Shown here: positions 5,438 through 11,111 of the stretch, one piece after another
Position numbering within the stretch: the stretch's first letter is position 1
How the letters are laid out: each line of letters begins with the position of its first letter
Source: an uncultured Alistipes sp.
GTDB taxonomy: Bacteria; Bacteroidota; Bacteroidia; Bacteroidales; Rikenellaceae
Reading direction: 5' to 3'
Assembly: GCA_958449275.1 (NCBI GenBank)
Contig: CAUDHE010000076.1
Coordinates: 1-11,111 of the forward strand
DNA: 11,111 nucleotides
The notes under the pieces: generated by a model
What the model was told of the DNA's origin: nothing
What the model saw: only the letters and a program-made list of their open reading frames with translations
Databases searched by the model: none
Made by a program: the position numbers and the translations under genes

Positions 5438-6523
5438 TCAAACCCCGTTCCGTTTTTCTCCGTCGCGCGTCTGTTTCGCTCCGCCGATCATTTCGTCGGC
5501 CTTGTCGACGATCATCCGCGGCGTTACGGCGCGCAGACAACGGTAGTCGCCGTTGCTGCATTTCAATTCTCCGTAGACCGAACACGGGCGGCACGGCATG
5601 TCGGCCTGCAGCACCCCCTCGGGCGAACATCCGTAACCGAGGAATCCCAGTGCGGGATGCGTCGCGCCCCACACCGAAACCACGGGCGTGGCCACCAAAG
5701 AGGCCATGTGCATGGCCAGCGAATCCATCGACACCAGGCAGTCGAGATTCGACATGAGATTCAGCTCGCCGGCCAAATCGACCTTGCCGTTGAGGGCCGT
5801 GACGTTGGGATAGGTACGCTCCATTTCGGCAGCGAACTCCGCCTCGGTGCCTCCTCCGCCGTGTATGAACACGCGGTCGTAACGTTCGCTCATCATCCGC
5901 ACCGCATCGATGCGCATATCTTCGGGATAGGTCTTGCCGTCGTGCGCCGAGAAGGGCGCGAAGCCGACCCAGACCTCCCCCCCCCGCTTTTCGCCCATTG
6001 GATTGGGGCGCGCGATCTTCACCGCAGGCGCGGGGTTGTCGAACTCGAATCCCAAGCGGCGCAGCACGTCGCAGTAACGCACCACGGTGTGTTTCAACGG
6101 CACGGTGTTGCGGCTGTTGTATCCCACGCGGAACCACTTTTCGACCTTGCCTTTGTTGATCTTGGCGCACTTGTAGCCGCTCGCGAGGAACAGATTGCGC
6201 ACCACCAGCGAGCGCAGCACGCCGTGCATGTCGGCTATGGCGTCCACGTCCGTGCGGCCTATGTCGCGGTAGAGCTGCCACAGTCCCGCCAATCCGCGGT
6301 GGCGTTCCTTGGTGTCGACGAATATGAATCCGACGTCGATGCCGTCGAAGAACGAGCGGAACCGCTCGCGCGTGACCACGGTGACCTTCACTTCGGGATA
6401 TGCCGACTTGAAAGCCCGCAGCGTGTGGGCCAGCATCACCACGTCGCCCATAGCCGAGAGACGTATGGCCGCCACGTGGCGCGGCAGTTTTCGGTTCTTC
6501 TTCTCCTTACTGTTTGTTTCCAT
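5438..6523 (-). CDS. Family 9 glycosyltransferase (ADP-heptose:LPS heptosyltransferase type)
   Basis: A 361-residue enzyme of the usual GT9 length. The N-terminal Rossmann domain opens with VAAIRLSAMGDVVM (17-30). The C-terminal donor-binding domain shows VWVGFAPFSAHDGKTYP, the HGGGGTEAEF loop (221-230) and the family signature SMDSLAMHMA...TPVVSVWGATHP (265-290). Four Cys near the end (CRPCSVYGELKC...C) are a common addition in this family. It should transfer a heptose or similar sugar to the LPS or lipooligosaccharide core on the cytoplasmic side. The gene overlaps the upstream DUF4254 gene by 17 bases. Codons 180-183 contain nine consecutive G (5985-5977 on the plus strand as C), so one lost G stops the protein about 30 codons later. 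The exact donor and acceptor are not known. Confidence 0.92.
   Translation of the reverse strand: METNSKEKKNRKLPRHVAAIRLSAMGDVVMLAHTLRAFKSAYPEVKVTVVTRERFRSFFDGIDVGFIFVDTKERHRGLAGLWQLYRDIGRTDVDAIADMHGVLRSLVVRNLFLASGYKCAKINKGKVEKWFRVGYNSRNTVPLKHTVVRYCDVLRRLGFEFDNPAPAVKIARPNPMGEKRGGEVWVGFAPFSAHDGKTYPEDMRIDAVRMMSERYDRVFIHGGGGTEAEFAAEMERTYPNVTALNGKVDLAGELNLMSNLDCLVSMDSLAMHMASLVATPVVSVWGATHPALGFLGYGCSPEGVLQADMPCRPCSVYGELKCSNGDYRCLRAVTPRMIVDKADEMIGGAKQTRDGEKRNGV
5977..5985 (-). repeat. G9 homopolymer within the glycosyltransferase gene
   Basis: Nine C on the plus strand read CGG GGG GGG GAG in the gene (Arg-Gly-Gly-Glu, residues 180-183). The neighbouring Gly codons are nearly all GGC, so the run is not simply codon preference. 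Runs of this length can slip during replication. Confidence 0.9.
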
Positions 6524-7112
6524 AGAGTACGGGGTTAAGCGCGGGGTCGTTGTACATCTTCATCTGTTTGTATGTCTTCATGTACTTGCGGCCCGCTTCT
6601 ATATCCTCCAACAGCTCCTCGATGGCCGTCGAGAGGTCGACCTGCTGGGTGAGCAGCGTATCGAGTTTCCTGCGGCAGGCGTCGCGGTGCGCTTCGTCCA
6701 CATCGTCGCGCAGCGTCTCACGACGCATATGGTAGATCTTCAGGGCGAGGATCGACAGACGGTCGATAGCCCATGCGGGAGTCTCGGTATTCAGACGGGC
6801 GTCGGCGCATGGCGTTACCTCCTTGTATTTGTCGAGCAGGTAGGAGTCGATGTACTCCACCATGTCGGTGCGCACCTGATTCGAACGGTCGATGCGGCGC
6901 TTGAGCGCGAGCGCTTCGACGGGATCGATGTTCGGGTCGCGGATTATATCTTCGAGGTGCCATTGCACGGTGTCGACCATATTCTTCTCGTAGAGCAGCG
7001 CATCGAGAGATCCCGCCGCAAAAGGCGTCTCGAAAACGTGGTCCACATCGTCGTGACGGTGATAATCATCTATCGCCCGATTGAAAATCGCATTGGCATT
7101 TTCGGTAAACAT
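6507..7112 (-). CDS. DUF4254 protein, co-encoded with a glycosyltransferase
   Basis: A 201-residue soluble, mostly helical protein, of the usual length for DUF4254. Recognisable stretches are FETPFAAGSLDALLYEKN, DTVQWHLEDIIRDP, ALALKRRIDRSNQVRTDMVE and AWAIDRLSILALKIYHM, with the charged helix RRKLDTLLTQQVDLSTAIEE after them. There is no signal peptide or membrane helix, so it acts in the cytoplasm. Its function is unknown; in Bacteroidetes it is typically found beside family 9 glycosyltransferases, and the 17-base overlap here supports a shared role in surface glycan synthesis (inference). It is the first gene of the operon. ATG 7112 lies about 57 bases after the start site predicted from the -7 box at 7183-7176. 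Confidence 0.87.
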   Translation of the reverse strand: MFTENANAIFNRAIDDYHRHDDVDHVFETPFAAGSLDALLYEKNMVDTVQWHLEDIIRDPNIDPVEALALKRRIDRSNQVRTDMVEYIDSYLLDKYKEVTPCADARLNTETPAWAIDRLSILALKIYHMRRETLRDDVDEAHRDACRRKLDTLLTQQVDLSTAIEELLEDIEAGRKYMKTYKQMKMYNDPALNPVLYGNKQ

Positions 7113-7128
7113 ATATCGCAGCAGTTTA

Positions 7129-7159
7129 TTGGTTATTTATGCAAAATAATCTATCTTTG
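7129..7159 (+). promoter_or_regulatory. Promoter of the GH73/LysM hydrolase gene
   Basis: TATCTTTG (7152-7159) is an exact -7 box. TTGG at 7129-7132, 19 bases before it, is a weak -33 box. Transcription would start near 7165, about 19 bases before ATG 7184. This argues against the upstream in-frame ATG at 7139, which would lie before the transcript start. Confidence 0.6.
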
Positions 7160-7175
7160 CCTTTGTTGATAAATA

Positions 7176-7206
7176 CAAAGATAATGATTTTTTCTAAAAA
7201 AGCAAC
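7176..7206 (-). promoter_or_regulatory. Promoter of the DUF4254 operon
   Basis: On the minus strand, TATCTTTG (7183-7176) fits the -7 consensus TAnnTTTG exactly. GTTG (7206-7203) stands 19 bases upstream, a 3 of 4 match to the -33 TTTG at the expected spacing. Transcription would start near 7170. The -33 box lies inside the signal-peptide codons of the divergent hydrolase gene. Confidence 0.65.
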
Positions 7207-8203
7207 ATACGCAGCGCTTTTGGCCGTCGTGTTCTTCTCGGCGGGCGCATCGGCTCAGACCAATCGCGCGCGCCAGAGCAAGGAGGAGTACATCGAACGA
7301 TACAAGAACATAGCCATCGACCACATGGAGCGCTACGGCATCCCCGCCAGCATCACGCTGGCCCAGGGAATACTCGAATCGGACAGCGGCAACAGCACGC
7401 TGGCCAAGAGCTCCAACAACCATTTCGGCATCAAGTGCAAGAAGAACTGGACGGGCGAGCGCGTCTATCACGACGACGATGCCAAGGGCGAGTGTTTCCG
7501 CAAATACGGCTCGGTGGAGGAGTCGTACCAGGACCACGCCGATTTTCTCGACCAGCAGCCGCGCTACGACTCGCTGTTCGCATACTCTTCGAACGACTAC
7601 CGCAGCTGGGCGCGCGGCCTGAAGGCTGCGGGCTATGCCACCGCGCCCGACTATGCGCAGCGCCTGACGCGCATCATCGAGGAGTACGAACTGTATCTGC
7701 TCGACGAGGATAACGGAGCCGCGCTGTACGGTTCGCGTTTGCGCGCCGAGCAGGCCATACAAGACGGCTTCGCCGACCGCAGCAGCGTGGAAGTCCCCGC
7801 CGTAGCGGAGGCCAGGATCGACCCCAACGACTACCGCGTCGTCGAACGCACGTACGAAGGTTTCGGCGTATATGTCAACAACCTCACGCACTACATCGTG
7901 GCCCGCGAAGGCGACACTTTCGCCCGCATAGCCCGCACTTTCGGCGTCTCGGAACGCACGCTGCGCAAATACAACGAGGCCGATCCGCGTGGCACGGTCG
8001 ATCCCGTGCAGGGCGAGATGATCTACATCGAACGCAAGCAGAACAAGTGGCAGGGCAACACGCAACGGCACACCGTGCGCGAGGGCGAAACACTCTTCTC
8101 GCTCTCGCAGGAGTACGGCATCCGCATGCGCAAACTCGCCCGACTCAACCGTCTGCGTCCCGATGCGCAGCTCGCCGCGGGACAAACGATCAAGCTGAAA
8201 TAA
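7184..8203 (+). CDS. Exported GH73 peptidoglycan N-acetylglucosaminidase with two LysM domains
   Basis: From ATG 7184, 339 residues. The signal peptide (MIFSKKATYAALLAVVFFSAGASA|Q) leads to the periplasm or outer membrane. A GH73 glucosaminidase domain covers about residues 35-175: ITLAQGILESDSGNSTLAKS contains the probable catalytic Glu65, followed by NNHFGIKCKKNWTG, YGSVEESYQDHADFL and YATAPDYAQRLTRIIEEY. Two LysM domains bind glycan: HYIVAREGDTFARIARTFGV (236-283) and RHTVREGETLFSLSQEYGI (295-338). It should cleave between GlcNAc and MurNAc in peptidoglycan during cell-wall turnover or division. An upstream ATG at 7139 is rejected because it would precede the signal peptide and overlap the promoter. 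The next gene follows 37 bases later on the same strand. Confidence 0.93.
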   Translation: MIFSKKATYAALLAVVFFSAGASAQTNRARQSKEEYIERYKNIAIDHMERYGIPASITLAQGILESDSGNSTLAKSSNNHFGIKCKKNWTGERVYHDDDAKGECFRKYGSVEESYQDHADFLDQQPRYDSLFAYSSNDYRSWARGLKAAGYATAPDYAQRLTRIIEEYELYLLDEDNGAALYGSRLRAEQAIQDGFADRSSVEVPAVAEARIDPNDYRVVERTYEGFGVYVNNLTHYIVAREGDTFARIARTFGVSERTLRKYNEADPRGTVDPVQGEMIYIERKQNKWQGNTQRHTVREGETLFSLSQEYGIRMRKLARLNRLRPDAQLAAGQTIKLK

Positions 8204-8240
8204 CCACTTCACGAAACGAATCAACCGAAATAACCTGCAT

Positions 8241-8927
8241 ATGGACAATTCACCCTTGCGCGAGAAGATTCTCGCCGCCCTGATAAGCAAATCGACGCTC
8301 AAGCAGCGCGTTTTCGACAACACCTTCGCGGTATTCAACGAACTGAAGGAGGTGCTTTTCGAAATAGCCTCGGAGATGGACGACGAGCTGGACGGCAAGC
8401 TGGACAAACGCGTGCGCATCGAGTACCGCGACCGCGGCAAATTCGAGGCGCAGTTGCAGATCGCCAGCGACCTGCTCATATTCCGCATGCACACCGACGT
8501 GTTCGAGTTCGATTCCGACCACGTCATATGGCAAAACGATTACGTGCTCGGCGACCGCGCCAACTCCTATTGCGGAGTGATCGACATCTACAACTTCCTC
8601 TCCGACTCGTTCAAATTCAACCGCAACGCCGACGAGGGCTATCTCATAGGCCGCATCTTCATCAACCGCGAACGCTGTTTCTTCGTCGAGGGCAAGCGTC
8701 AGACCGCGTCGCGTCCCGACAGTTTCGGCCGCGACAGAATAACGCGCGAGACACTGATCGCCATCATGGAGACCGCAATGAACTACGCCATAAATTTCGA
8801 TCTGCTGGTGCCTCCCTACGAGTGCAACAAACGCGTGACGGTCGACCAGTTCAACACCAAGATGGACAACTCGAAATTCACCACGGGCAAACGTCTCGGG
8901 TATGATTTCAACGTCGACGACATTTAA
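8241..8927 (+). CDS. Conserved-looking cytoplasmic protein of unknown function
   Basis: A 228-residue protein that I do not assign to a named family. It has no signal peptide or membrane helix. The N-terminal part is helical (MDNSPLREKILAALISKS, VFNELKEVLFEIASEMDDEL) and is followed by an alternating charged and hydrophobic part (RVRIEYRDRGKFEAQLQIAS, LLIFRMHTDVFEF). The middle is aromatic (VIWQNDYVLGDRANSYCGVI, YNFLSDSFKFN) and the end polar. The coding pattern is strong, with GC-rich third positions like the neighbours. It lies 37 bases after the hydrolase gene and is probably co-transcribed with it, so a link to cell-wall metabolism is possible but unproven. ATG 8241 is the first in-frame start after the hydrolase stop. 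Confidence 0.8.
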   Translation: MDNSPLREKILAALISKSTLKQRVFDNTFAVFNELKEVLFEIASEMDDELDGKLDKRVRIEYRDRGKFEAQLQIASDLLIFRMHTDVFEFDSDHVIWQNDYVLGDRANSYCGVIDIYNFLSDSFKFNRNADEGYLIGRIFINRERCFFVEGKRQTASRPDSFGRDRITRETLIAIMETAMNYAINFDLLVPPYECNKRVTVDQFNTKMDNSKFTTGKRLGYDFNVDDI

Positions 8928-9131
8928 TGGCTGGCAACTATATATTTCAATGTACTACCTATACTTCGGAGTCTCAAAACTAAATCCGGCGGTCGTCTAC
9001 CCGCGACCACAGGCCGCGTCTGCAAGTTTGACCCTCCCCAAAATCCCCTCCTCGGAGGGGACTTCGGTCGCTACGCTCCGATACGGCACATCGAATGATA
9101 ACCGCATAACGATAAATTGAAAAACCTCACA
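8928..9131. other. Intergenic region before the DPP IV gene
   Basis: These 204 bases contain no supported gene. A 72-codon open frame across 8902-9120 begins inside the previous gene and runs through repeat-like sequence, so it is not called. Visible features are the CCCCTC/GAGGGG hairpin at 9045-9060 and the AT-richer stretch 9090-9130, which probably holds the DPP IV promoter; TAAATTGA (9113-9120) is only a poor -7 match. Confidence 0.5.
9031..9075. repeat. REP-like intergenic repeat with short hairpin
   Basis: CCCTCCCCAAAATCCCCTC followed by CTCGGAGGGG forms a hairpin with a 6-bp stem (9045-9050 with 9055-9060) and a CTCG loop. The text CTTCGGTCGCTACGCTCCG follows it. This style of sequence is often dispersed between genes in Bacteroidetes genomes. 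Only one copy is in the window, so its repeat nature is inference. It has no T run and is a poor terminator. Confidence 0.4.
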
Positions 9132-11111
9132 ATGATACTCAGACTGACCCTCGCGGCCGCGCTCACACTGACGGGCGCGAACGCATTTTCACAACGCACC
9201 TATGACGAATTGCGGGAGATAAGCTCGCTCAACCGCGGCGTTTACGGATTGCAGTCGATGCGCGACGGCGAACACTACACCGTGCGCCGCGGCAACTCGA
9301 TCATAAGACAGAGCTACGCCGATCCTGCGGCGCAGGACACGCTCTACACGGGCACGTTCGGCGGCTATTCGTTCTCGCCCGACGAGGACCTGCTGCTGCT
9401 CAGCGCCAATTCGCGTCCCGTCTACCGTCATTCGTTCTATGCCGATTACGACATCGTTCGCGTGGGCGGCGAGCACGTGGCGTCGCTGAAGAACGTGCGC
9501 GACGTGACCATCTCGCCCGATTCCCGCTTGGTAGCCTATGCCCGCGACAACGATCTTTACGTCGGCCCCATAGGCGGACAGGCCCGCGCCGTGACCGACG
9601 ACGGCGAATGGAACAAGGTTATAAACGGTACCGCCGACTGGGTCTACGAGGAGGAGTACGGCTTCACCAAGGCTTATGCCTTCTCGCCCGACTCCGAGCG
9701 GCTGGCCTACCTGCGTTTCGACGAGAGCGAGGTGCCCACATTCCAAATGATGCGTTTCGATCGCAAACTCTACAACGAACCCTATTCGTTCAAATATCCC
9801 AAGGCGGGCGATCCCAACTCGAAAGTGGAGTTGTGGCTGTACGACATCGCGAGCGGCGCGAAAAAACGGGTCGATACGGGCGCCGAGACCGACCAATATA
9901 TCCCCCTTATCGACTGGACGCCCGACGGCGAGCTTTATTTTTACCGCGTCAACCGCAGGCAGAACCATTTCGAGGTGGTGCTTTGTCGCAAGGATGGCAC
10001 GCAAAAAGTCATCTACGACGAGACGTCGCCCACTTATGTCGAGCGACCCGACCGCAGCACGGTCAGGTTCATCGACGGCGATCGTTTTCTGGTGATGAAC
10101 GAGACGGCCACGGGCTGGAACCACATCTACCTCCATTCCGCGACGAAGGGGCTGCTGCGCCCCGTGACCTCGGGCGAGTGGCAGGTGACCTCGGTGGTCG
10201 AGGTGACCGACGACACGGTCTATTACATCTCGACCGAGCGTTCGCCTATCCGTCGCGACCTCTACGCGATCGATTTCAAGGGCAAACGCAAGCGCCGTCT
10301 CACCGACCGCGACGGCACCTGCTCGATAGCTCCCAGCAAGGGGATGAAGTACTACATTTCTACCTTCTCGTCGGCTGCCGAGGGCAATACGGTGGAGCTG
10401 CGCAGCGGCGACGGACGGCTGATCCGCACGCTGGCCGAGAGCGGCGAGCTTACCGAGCGGATGAAAAGCCTGCCGCGCCGCGAGTTCTTCACCTTCGTCA
10501 GCGAGCGCGGCGACAGCCTCAACGCCTACATTGTCAAGCCGACCGATTTCGATCCCGCGAAGAAATACCCCGTCCTGCTCACGCAGTACTCGGGTCCCGG
10601 GTCGCAGTCGGTGGCCGACCGCCTTTCGTTCGACTGGGAAAACGTGCTGGTCGGTAACGGCTATATCGTCGTATGCTGCGACGGCCGCGGCACGGGATTC
10701 ATGGGCGAGCGTTTCAAGAAGCAGACCTACGGCAATTTGGGAGCCTTGGAGGTCGAGGATCAGATCTCGTTCGCGCGTTACATGGCCTCGCAGCCCTATG
10801 TCGATCCCGACCGCATAGGTATCTACGGCTGGTCGTACGGCGGCTTCATGGCATTGGGGTGCGCGCTGAAGGGCGACGGACTCTTCAAGATGGCCATAGC
10901 GGTGGCTCCCGTCACCTCGTGGCGTTACTACGACACCATCTACACCGAGATATACAACGATCTGCCGCAGGATAATCCCAAGGGCTACGACGACAATTCG
11001 CCCATCAACTTCGCCGACCGCCTGAGCGACCGCACGCGTCTGCTCATCATGCACGGTACGGCCGACGACAACGTCCATTTCCAGAACACCGCCGAGATGG
11101 CCCGGGCTCTG
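9132..11111 (+). CDS. Dipeptidyl peptidase IV (S9B serine peptidase), C-terminus cut by the window edge
   Basis: 660 residues are visible and open to the last base. An N-terminal signal (MILRLTLAAALTLTGANAFS) sends it to the periplasm. The beta-propeller covers about residues 60-480 and has SPDSRLVAYARDNDLYV and the DWVYEEEYG motif, whose Glu174-Glu175 correspond to the pair that holds the substrate N-terminus in DPP IV. The alpha/beta hydrolase domain has VCCDGRGTGFMG, the nucleophile motif GWSYGGF (Ser568) and HGTADDNVHF (Asp645). The catalytic His should lie about 30 residues past the edge. It removes dipeptides ending in Pro or Ala from peptide N-termini for nutrition. It could be a prolyl tripeptidyl peptidase, a close relative. 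ATG 9132 is chosen for the signal peptide. Promoter not clear. Confidence 0.93.
   Translation, partial: MILRLTLAAALTLTGANAFSQRTYDELREISSLNRGVYGLQSMRDGEHYTVRRGNSIIRQSYADPAAQDTLYTGTFGGYSFSPDEDLLLLSANSRPVYRHSFYADYDIVRVGGEHVASLKNVRDVTISPDSRLVAYARDNDLYVGPIGGQARAVTDDGEWNKVINGTADWVYEEEYGFTKAYAFSPDSERLAYLRFDESEVPTFQMMRFDRKLYNEPYSFKYPKAGDPNSKVELWLYDIASGAKKRVDTGAETDQYIPLIDWTPDGELYFYRVNRRQNHFEVVLCRKDGTQKVIYDETSPTYVERPDRSTVRFIDGDRFLVMNETATGWNHIYLHSATKGLLRPVTSGEWQVTSVVEVTDDTVYYISTERSPIRRDLYAIDFKGKRKRRLTDRDGTCSIAPSKGMKYYISTFSSAAEGNTVELRSGDGRLIRTLAESGELTERMKSLPRREFFTFVSERGDSLNAYIVKPTDFDPAKKYPVLLTQYSGPGSQSVADRLSFDWENVLVGNGYIVVCCDGRGTGFMGERFKKQTYGNLGALEVEDQISFARYMASQPYVDPDRIGIYGWSYGGFMALGCALKGDGLFKMAIAVAPVTSWRYYDTIYTEIYNDLPQDNPKGYDDNSPINFADRLSDRTRLLIMHGTADDNVHFQNTAEMARAL

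Noticed and set aside
5153..6538. A 461-codon plus-strand frame opposite the META and family 9 glycosyltransferase genes
   Set aside because: It spans two well-supported minus genes and their spacer, and its translation has no recognisable domain. It is a shadow frame.
7139..7183. An earlier start for the hydrolase gene, adding 15 residues
   Set aside because: The added residues would precede a complete signal peptide, and the ATG at 7139 lies upstream of the predicted transcript start.
7151..8527. A 458-codon minus-strand frame opposite the GH73/LysM gene
   Set aside because: It crosses the hydrolase, the spacer and part of the next gene, and its product is low in recognisable structure.
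8902..9120. A 72-codon plus-strand frame between the unknown gene and DPP IV; its MYYLYFGVSK stretch briefly recalled a GIY-YIG nuclease start
   Set aside because: It begins inside the previous gene, lacks the YIG part and all later nuclease motifs, and runs through the repeat-like hairpin.
9189..11078. A 629-codon open frame on the minus strand opposite DPP IV
   Set aside because: The plus strand encodes DPP IV with all key motifs over the same bases. The long antisense frame follows from GC-rich codon use; its translation is rich in His, Arg and Val without domain signs.

Overview
The window reads as chromosomal DNA of a moderately GC-rich member of the Bacteroidales, most likely Alistipes or another Rikenellaceae (organism is inference). 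The grounds are the TAnnTTTG-type -7 promoter elements, the absence of Shine-Dalgarno sequences, a DUF4254/family 9 glycosyltransferase pair, a DUF4252-like protein behind an ECF sigma factor, and a Bacteroidetes-style DPP IV. No tRNA, rRNA, CRISPR array, transposase or integrase was found.

Layout. (1) Bases 1-1383, minus strand: a membrane family 2 glycosyltransferase whose end overlaps the start of an ECF sigma factor that runs off the left edge. (2) Bases 1548-3787, plus strand: a tight four-gene operon, starting divergently from the glycosyltransferase. It encodes an ECF sigma factor, a single-pass membrane protein that is probably its anti-sigma factor, an exported beta-barrel-like protein and a DUF4252-like exported protein. 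A strong 17-bp hairpin terminator closes it. (3) Bases 3851-4870: an AT-rich islet with palindromes and a hairpin in front of a lone lipoprotein gene. An open Cys- and Pro-containing tail follows in another frame. A second 17-bp hairpin, shared with the next operon, marks its end. (4) Bases 4933-7112, minus strand: the operon DUF4254, family 9 glycosyltransferase (heptosyltransferase type), META-domain protein. (5) Bases 7184-8927, plus strand: a GH73 peptidoglycan hydrolase with two LysM domains, then a protein of unknown function. Operons 4 and 5 start from two promoters whose -7 boxes form a perfect inverted repeat. (6) Bases 8928-9131: an intergenic stretch with a REP-like hairpin. (7) Bases 9132-11111, plus strand: dipeptidyl peptidase IV, cut by the right edge before its catalytic His.

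The common theme is the cell envelope: surface glycan synthesis, peptidoglycan cleavage, exported proteins and sigma-factor control. The observations most worth checking are a run of nine G in the family 9 glycosyltransferase gene, which could allow on/off switching, the mirrored promoter pair, and the AT-rich lipoprotein islet with its out-of-frame tail.
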